Of a DNA stretch of 64,000 nucleotides, positions 58,635 through 64,000 are shown one piece after another. The notes under the pieces are model-generated. The model saw nothing but the letters and a program-made list of their open reading frames with translations. It was not told the origin of the DNA and did no database searches. This stretch comes from Bretschneidera sinensis (Eukaryota > Streptophyta > Magnoliopsida > Brassicales > Akaniaceae): positions 28,528,501 through 28,592,500 of the forward strand of contig CM043700.1 in the NCBI GenBank assembly GCA_023935145.1. The letters run 5' to 3'. Both the position numbers and the translations under genes were made by a program. The stretch's first letter is position 1. Each line of letters starts with the position of its first letter.

Positions 58635-60777
58635 TGTAACAACCCATCTTGGGTTGGCCACCCCCGAGATGATGTTATCACATTTTGAGAATTCCAACAC
58701 GACACATATATGCAACAGTAAAAATTTATCAACTGCTATTATTTACATTAAATCCTCAACCCTTAACAGAGGAGATACATCATTCAGATCTCAATTGAAT
58801 AGCATATACAACATATTATGCATGAATATTTACAAATATTTTTTTTCATCAAGTGTGTCCGAGAATATGGACCATGTGGCTTACAAAACTGATTTAGTAT
58901 GAATTTTCATTCACAACTCTATCTATCCTGTCCGTTACCTAAAATCATTGTACAATGAGGGATGAGCTTCACAAGCTTAGTGAATTAAACTTACTAAAAG
59001 TATCAATTATTTGTATTTCATAAAATTTGATAATAGCATTCTACTATCACTACACACATCATAAGCCACATTCTCTATCAATCTCTTCTTCTTATATATA
59101 TATTTATTCATCTTAAAATCCTCCCTTATATCTCATATTTACCTTGTTATGAGGTTTACAACATATAGTCTACCGTTTAGATAGTTTTATCATATCATAC
59201 TTACATATTTCTTTCTCACCATAACTGTCTCTATGTGAGACTCATTCATCTATAAATAAATTTACAATAAAAATCAATACTTTAGCATTTCAGTAATGCA
59301 ATCAATATTTAAAATAAATGCAATGCATGAATTATTATTAAGGAACATCTTCCCACATGTCGACATGTTTTTATCTTAGACCGGTTGCCTTCTCGGTTCT
59401 TTTATTTTATATAGACCGGCCCCTTCTCGGTTCTTTTATTTCTAGTATATACCGACTGTTATGGTTTTCATTTATTTCCAGCATATACCGGTTGTCACGA
59501 TTTTTCATTTAGACCGGCTCCTTCCCGATTTTTTTATTTCATTTAGACCGACCCCCTCCCGGTTCTTTTATTTCATGTATATGCATATGAATAATGATAT
59601 GAAATATGCATATGAACCATTATATAAAAACAAACACAAATTCAAATATTCAAATTCACTATCCTGATTATTCTCAAATTATTATAAAAAATATTTTCAC
59701 TAAATTCCTCTCATCATAGATCATATCAAATCATCAACCATAGCTCATAAAAAATTTCACTAAATTTTCTCTCTCATGAATCATAACAAATCATCAACCA
59801 TAGCTCATCAAGAATTTCATTTATCACCTTCATTATTAAATCGACTCACTATTCCAATAATACTACTTCTCTTGTAATAAATTTCTACATATCAGTTATA
59901 CTTATCATACCCATTATACAACTTTCATCTACCACCAAAGCATAAGTTAGTAATTTATTCTAATATTATCACTATATATTTCATATTTATCTAGATTACT
60001 TAAAGTAAATCTAACTCACCACGTAGCACTTAAAGCTACCCGTGGATCACCTCCTTGCCCTTTCTGCTCCTCTCAGCAATTTCTTCCGGTTGCTGATTGT
60101 CAACACTTGACATAATATTCATATTAAATTCTAATTTATTCTTTAGTTCTCTCATAATTCACACCCTTTGAAAATTCCCACTTTGAATTTCGAGAATTTC
60201 ATTTATGCTAAATTTCAAAAATAAACTTCATGTTATTACCTTCTGTTTTTCTTAGCGCTTTCCGTGACTCTCTATAAAATTATTCCATAAACTCCTTCAA
60301 AATTTTTCTCTTTCAACATTTCTTTCGGTCCACAACTGTTTAAAAAAATAGAGAAATTTAGATTTGAGATTGAAGAAAACCAAACATGATTTGGTAAAAC
60401 TAATAAAACAATTTAGTATATATAATAAAAATTGTTTAAGCGGCACCATTCACCGCTTCGCAATTCTTGCTGTGCAACATACAAGAGAATTGCATTTCTC
60501 TTGGCAACAATTGAAGCCAGGTGTTGCTACACCCTTTTTCTTTTTTTAAGAAAAACTCTTTTTTTCTTTTCCTTTATTTGGACGTTTTTTTTCCTTTTTT
60601 ATTTTTATTTATTTTTTTGTTTCTTTACACCACCACGCATCCCCTTTTTTTTAGAATAATTTTATAAAAATTAAATCTTTCGTGCATATATATATATATA
60701 TATATATATTATTTTAACTTCATGCCATATTTATTAAATTACTTATTTATCATTTCTTTACGAATATGGGTATTACA
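58635..60777. mobile_element. Second solo LTR of the same gypsy-type family (2143 bp)
   Basis: Begins TGTAACAACCCATC and ends GGGTATTACA. It is flanked by GTATT at 58630-58634 and 60778-60782. It shares with 29375-31870 the CATTTTGAGAAT start region, the GATGAGCTTCACAAGCT motif and the CTCACCACGTA near-3' region. It interrupts one unit of the tandem array in TATT|TTACG. Confidence 0.85.
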
Positions 60778-60820
60778 GTATTTTACGTTTTCGACTTTAA
60801 AACCACTAAGTGTTAATATT
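60778..60820. repeat. Tandem array remnant beyond the solo LTR
   Basis: GTATTTTACGTTTTCGAC then AAAACCACTAAGTGTTAA continues the 171-bp unit interrupted at 58634; the phase is preserved once the LTR and one target copy are removed. Confidence 0.85.
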
Positions 60821-60926
60821 ATATGGTATATATCTTTTTTTTATAAGAAACATTATATGGTATATATCATGCACATTACGGTAACAAATTTTCATTTTTA
60901 ACGTTCTAAAAGTGTTTTGTACTTAC

Positions 60927-62310
60927 ATTGGAAGGTGGAGGTGGAGGCAGAGGCGGAGCTGGAGGTACACACAGAGGTGAATATATCCTATAGCTCTGAC
61001 AGATGGTAAGCATGATGCATTGTATGCTTTCATTCTTTTGGTCCTGCATCCGCTGTTGTGTCTGTTCCAGGTGTTGTTCTTTCTCCTCGAAACGTTGTTC
61101 AACCTTATGGACTCGCTGACTGACCTCCTCATCGATCTGTTGTTGTATATGCTCCTACTCAATAAATGTGGAGCCTTAAGCCCTGGAGAAGGATGGAGTG
61201 GTGGATGAACAACACTTAGACTTCCCGACCAGAACACTCGGGTCCACCAAATCACTCAAGCCATATACACAACCTTTTATATGCCCCCCACATGCTGCTA
61301 ACCATGCACCGACGTTCAATTGTTAGTATGCAAGTGGATCATCTCCATGTTTGGTGGTCACCGACTATAAGACTCTTGTAATCCAAATAAATACATTAGG
61401 TAGATAAATTAGATAACAGACAAGTAAATGAAAGGACTTTAATCAACAAACATAAAAAAAAAAGTAGATAAATTGAAAGACCTTAGTATTTTATTAAAAA
61501 GTTACTTGTACTTATGCTCAATGCCTTAGACTTCCGATTAACGTATTGCCTCATGCTTTTAGCTATGTGGGTCTCATTGAAAACCTCTTTAACAGACGGT
61601 GTTCTGCCCGACTCTGCCTCCTACACACGGTAATGAAATTTTCATTAGATATAAAACAAACATCATAATCATACACTTATTAAAAAACTAACATCATATA
61701 GATCACACACATTCATGTATTAATAAACAAATAAGCATCATATTGATAACTGAAATTAGAATAATGTTTACCAGCTCATCAATGTGCTCCTGGGTACACA
61801 TGGACCCTCCAACATGGTGTATAAGCTCATCCCCTGATCGTCTATTAGATGATTAAGCTTGCTGAACCTTTCCCCAATCATCTGTGGCCCACAGGTGACA
61901 AAGTGCATCCCAAATTGACTACCTCATCCAATGCCTTTTCCACACAATCAAATCCAGTTTGTTTGGCCCACGCTCTCATTCCACTCTTTCTCAGACTTTG
62001 TTTAGGTGGTCAGCCAAGCGCCTCTGAGCTATGTGGTTAAAAACAGCTTGGGTGCGTGAGGTCTCATCCTCGGTGGAGAACTTATAAATTTTCTGAAATG
62101 CAGAGGAAAAGGGATTACTTGCAACCTAAAAAATTACTTATGGAGCGCGCGCGCACACACATACACACATACATATATATGGAGCACACAAATTAAATTA
62201 TACCAAAAATTCATCGAATTCATTATGGGAGTAAATTGTCTATATGAATTGAAAGGCTCCTCATGATGACTCTTTGCTATTGATGATATAATCCTCACGA
62301 TGCCCTTCGC
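60927..62310 (-). pseudogene. TNPA-like transposase_24 gene of the CACTA element (broken)
   Basis: Auxiliary transposase that binds subterminal repeats. Pieces in order: from 62310 after TTTTCTTAG, RIISSIAKSHHEEPFNSYRQ; from 62092 after TTTCAG, FSTEDETSRTQAVFNHIAQRR and, after stops, WDALCHLWATDDWGK; from about 61621, SGRTPSVKEVFNETHIAKSM; from about 61325, WLAACGGHIKGCVYGL then a coiled coil (DEEVSQRVHKVEQRFEEKEQ) and a proline-rich end at 60927. The exon at 61772-62092 holds several in-frame stops (TGA, TGA, TAG, TAA) and the last exon has TAA and TAG. It matches the Ptta/En/Spm transposase family by eye. Confidence 0.8.
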
Positions 62311-62852
62311 CTAAGAAAATTCACAGCAAGAATCAAAAGCTTCAAGTAAAATACAAAAAATTGGCTTCTATGGTACTAATACATAAATGTTATCAATATA
62401 AGTATATTAACCAAGTGGTTCTAATGCGAGTTAAAGGTCGGTCCGTTGGATTATCGGGAGAAGGTGGGAGTTTTCTATCCTATCTCCTTCTACGAGGTAC
62501 CCCATCCTCCTCCTATTTCTCGCTTTCCTCATTCATGCTCCATGGGCTCTAAAACTTAAAGGAAAAGATATTGTAAGCTAAAATGAAAAATAATACAACA
62601 GAGAGCGAGGGTTTATGTATAATGTAAAAGTAAATGAATAGTTACCTAAAGCCGGGGCATATGAAGTCGATGCTTTATCTCTACCGAGGTTGCGTCCCCA
62701 CCTTATACCTCGTGTTCAACCCCTTGCTATGCTCTTTTGGAAAAAAAAAAAACTACAAGTATGAAGAAAATATATTAAGAGTTATATAAGATATGAAAGG
62801 GAATGAAAAACAGAAATATTTTTAGAAGTTAATTTTAATTTTCTTACAATGA

Positions 62853-64000
62853 TTATACAAAACTAATAGAGATATGATTACAAGTTATTCTTCTTCTTCT
62901 TTTTCCTTCACCCTTAGTCTTCTTCTTTTTCTTCTTCATCCTCATTCTCATCTTGATTTTCTTTTTCTTCTTCTTCTTCTTCTTCTTATTCTTTTTCTCA
63001 TCCTTTTTCTTCTCCTCCTTCTTCTTCTTTTCCTTTTTCTTCTTCTTATCTTTTTTCTTCTTCTTCTCCTCCTTCTTCTCATTCTTCTCTTCTATTTCTT
63101 CACTTTCTTCATTCGATTGGTCTACTTCTTCCATTATACAAATGGGATCACGAAGAATACCCAGTATATAAAGTTAGTGGTCTGTATCGATTGGGATTAG
63201 ATAAGGACTTTTATCCTCTTGAAAGTACTCTAGAATGATAGGCACTATATATTGATTTGAATCTTCGTATGAAAGAACAAATACATTTCCCCTCGCCTTA
63301 ACTTTACCAACTGCCCACCAGTCATGTCTTTCTTTCTTCTTTGAAGGGTGCGATGAGTAGTACACTTGTGTTGTTTGTTTTGCCAACACAAATAGCTCAT
63401 TTTAATGAAGGATTGATGTATTCTTTATATTTACAAGACCATATTTCAGGTGTACCGTAAGTTCTCTCTCAGAATCATACTAGTGACACTTAAACAATAC
63501 AACTGTGTTACCTTTCCCAATATATTGTATGGCTATAATTTCTTTTAGCATACCGTAAAAATCATGTTCATATAAGTCGTAACAACTACCTTTCACACAT
63601 ACACCACTATTCATCATTTTTCTTGAATTTTTCGTACTCTTCAGTGTGAAATTTGAATCCATTTACATTACAGCCACTATAACATGTCACATGTTTACGC
63701 GGACCAAATTTTAGCTCTCGTATGTGGTTGTCAATTGAATCATCCCTTAAAACCTATTAAAATCACAATATATATGTTTATATGGTCCTACTTATAATAT
63801 TAAAGCAATTATCTCATTCGATGTTTACTTACAAGGTCATGAAGCCATTTCACGAAATCCTTCTCGTGAAGCTTTTCAATTTGTTCGTTGGTGATACGAG
63901 GCTGCTCATGCGTCAACATTTTTTCATATTGCCTAAAATATTGATAAAATGATAGTTTAAAATCAATTGACACTATAAACAATAAATTTAAGACATGGTA
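62853..64000 (-). pseudogene. TNP2-type CACTA transposase, C-terminal part (DUF4216), broken and partial
   Basis: The main transposase of CACTA elements; only the C-terminal region is in the window. An exon at 63833-63932 reads EKMLTHEQPRITNEQIEKLH and has a donor GTAAGT. Next comes FGPRKHVTCYSGCNVNGFKF, then after a frameshift near 63640, NSGVCVKGS and FYGMLKEIIAIQYIGKGN and VVLFKC. Stops follow at 63480-63482 (TAG, where relatives have Trp) and 63402-63404 (TAA). Then LAKQTTQVYYSSHPS and DWWAVGKVKAR to the acidic tail EEVDQSNEESEEIEEKNEK. The tail runs into a Lys-coding (TTC)n expansion and ends at 62853. Confidence 0.82.
62887..63100. repeat. (TTC)n-type pyrimidine microsatellite in TNP2 tail
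   Basis: About 200 bp of TTC, TCC and TTTC units on the plus strand, coding mostly Lys/Glu on the minus strand. It is probably an expansion of the acidic tail codons (GAA/GAG) after the gene died. Confidence 0.85.

Larger units (their letters stand above)
56381..64000 (-). mobile_element. CACTA (En/Spm) transposon, 3' part, decayed, runs off the window
   Basis: The terminus CACTATAAAAAAAAAAAGTT at 56381 is followed by subterminal repeats. Minus-strand relics of both CACTA proteins lie further in: a transposase_24 (TNPA-like) gene at 60.9-62.3 kb and a TNP2-type gene with DUF4216 from 62.9 kb to the window end. In En/Spm the TNP2 gene precedes TNPA and the 3' end follows, which matches this order on the minus strand. 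Stops and frameshifts in both genes, and a solo LTR inside, show it is long dead. The other terminus is outside the window. Confidence 0.8.

Overview
The window is nuclear DNA of a eudicot plant. It is AT-rich, has intron-containing genes with GT-AG splice sites, carries an Aux/IAA auxin repressor, and is dense in plant-type transposons. The species cannot be named from the sequence.

Layout: (1) 1-1198, + strand: the last two exons of RNA polymerase subunit RPB5. (2) 3354-6984, - strand: a complete five-exon Aux/IAA gene (327 aa, IAA27-like) with an upstream region to about 7.8 kb holding auxin-response-type hexamers. (3) 8910-19170: a very young, nearly intact Sirevirus-type Ty1/copia retrotransposon on the - strand. 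It has two 1250-bp LTRs, 5-bp target duplications, gag, pol and a third ORF, and it sits inside an older foldback element. (4) 19.3-26.9 kb: AT-rich DNA with no recognisable gene. (5) 26878-28030, - strand: a possible small two-exon membrane-protein gene. (6) 28680-32190: a Harbinger-like element with a purine-rich core, split by a 2.5-kb solo LTR of a gypsy-type family. (7) 33068-39432, - strand: a 13-exon pseudogene of the mitochondrial adrenodoxin/ferredoxin-NADP reductase (MFDR). (8) 41671-42681, - strand: a decayed PPR gene resembling EMB175. (9) 42.7-56.4 kb: AT-rich DNA with small MITEs and a Mutator-like element (51165-52202). (10) 56381 to the window end: the 3' part of a decayed CACTA (En/Spm) transposon with subterminal repeats, an approximately 170-bp tandem array, a second solo LTR, and pseudogenes of its two proteins.

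The only host genes that look functional are RPB5 (partial), the Aux/IAA gene and perhaps the small gene at 28 kb. MFDR and the PPR gene carry stops and frameshifts, so working copies must be elsewhere if the pathways are intact.

The most interesting object is the retrotransposon. A 12-bp perfect palindrome, CCAGTCGACTGG, occurs about ten times in each LTR just upstream of the LTR TATA box. It occurs about twelve more times inside the element, between pol and the third ORF, just upstream of a second TATA box. Centre-to-centre spacings are almost all 21-22, 31, 42 or 52 bp, that is 2, 3, 4 or 5 DNA turns. Two arrays built by the same rule, each before a TATA box, suggest a shared control element and an independent promoter for the third ORF.
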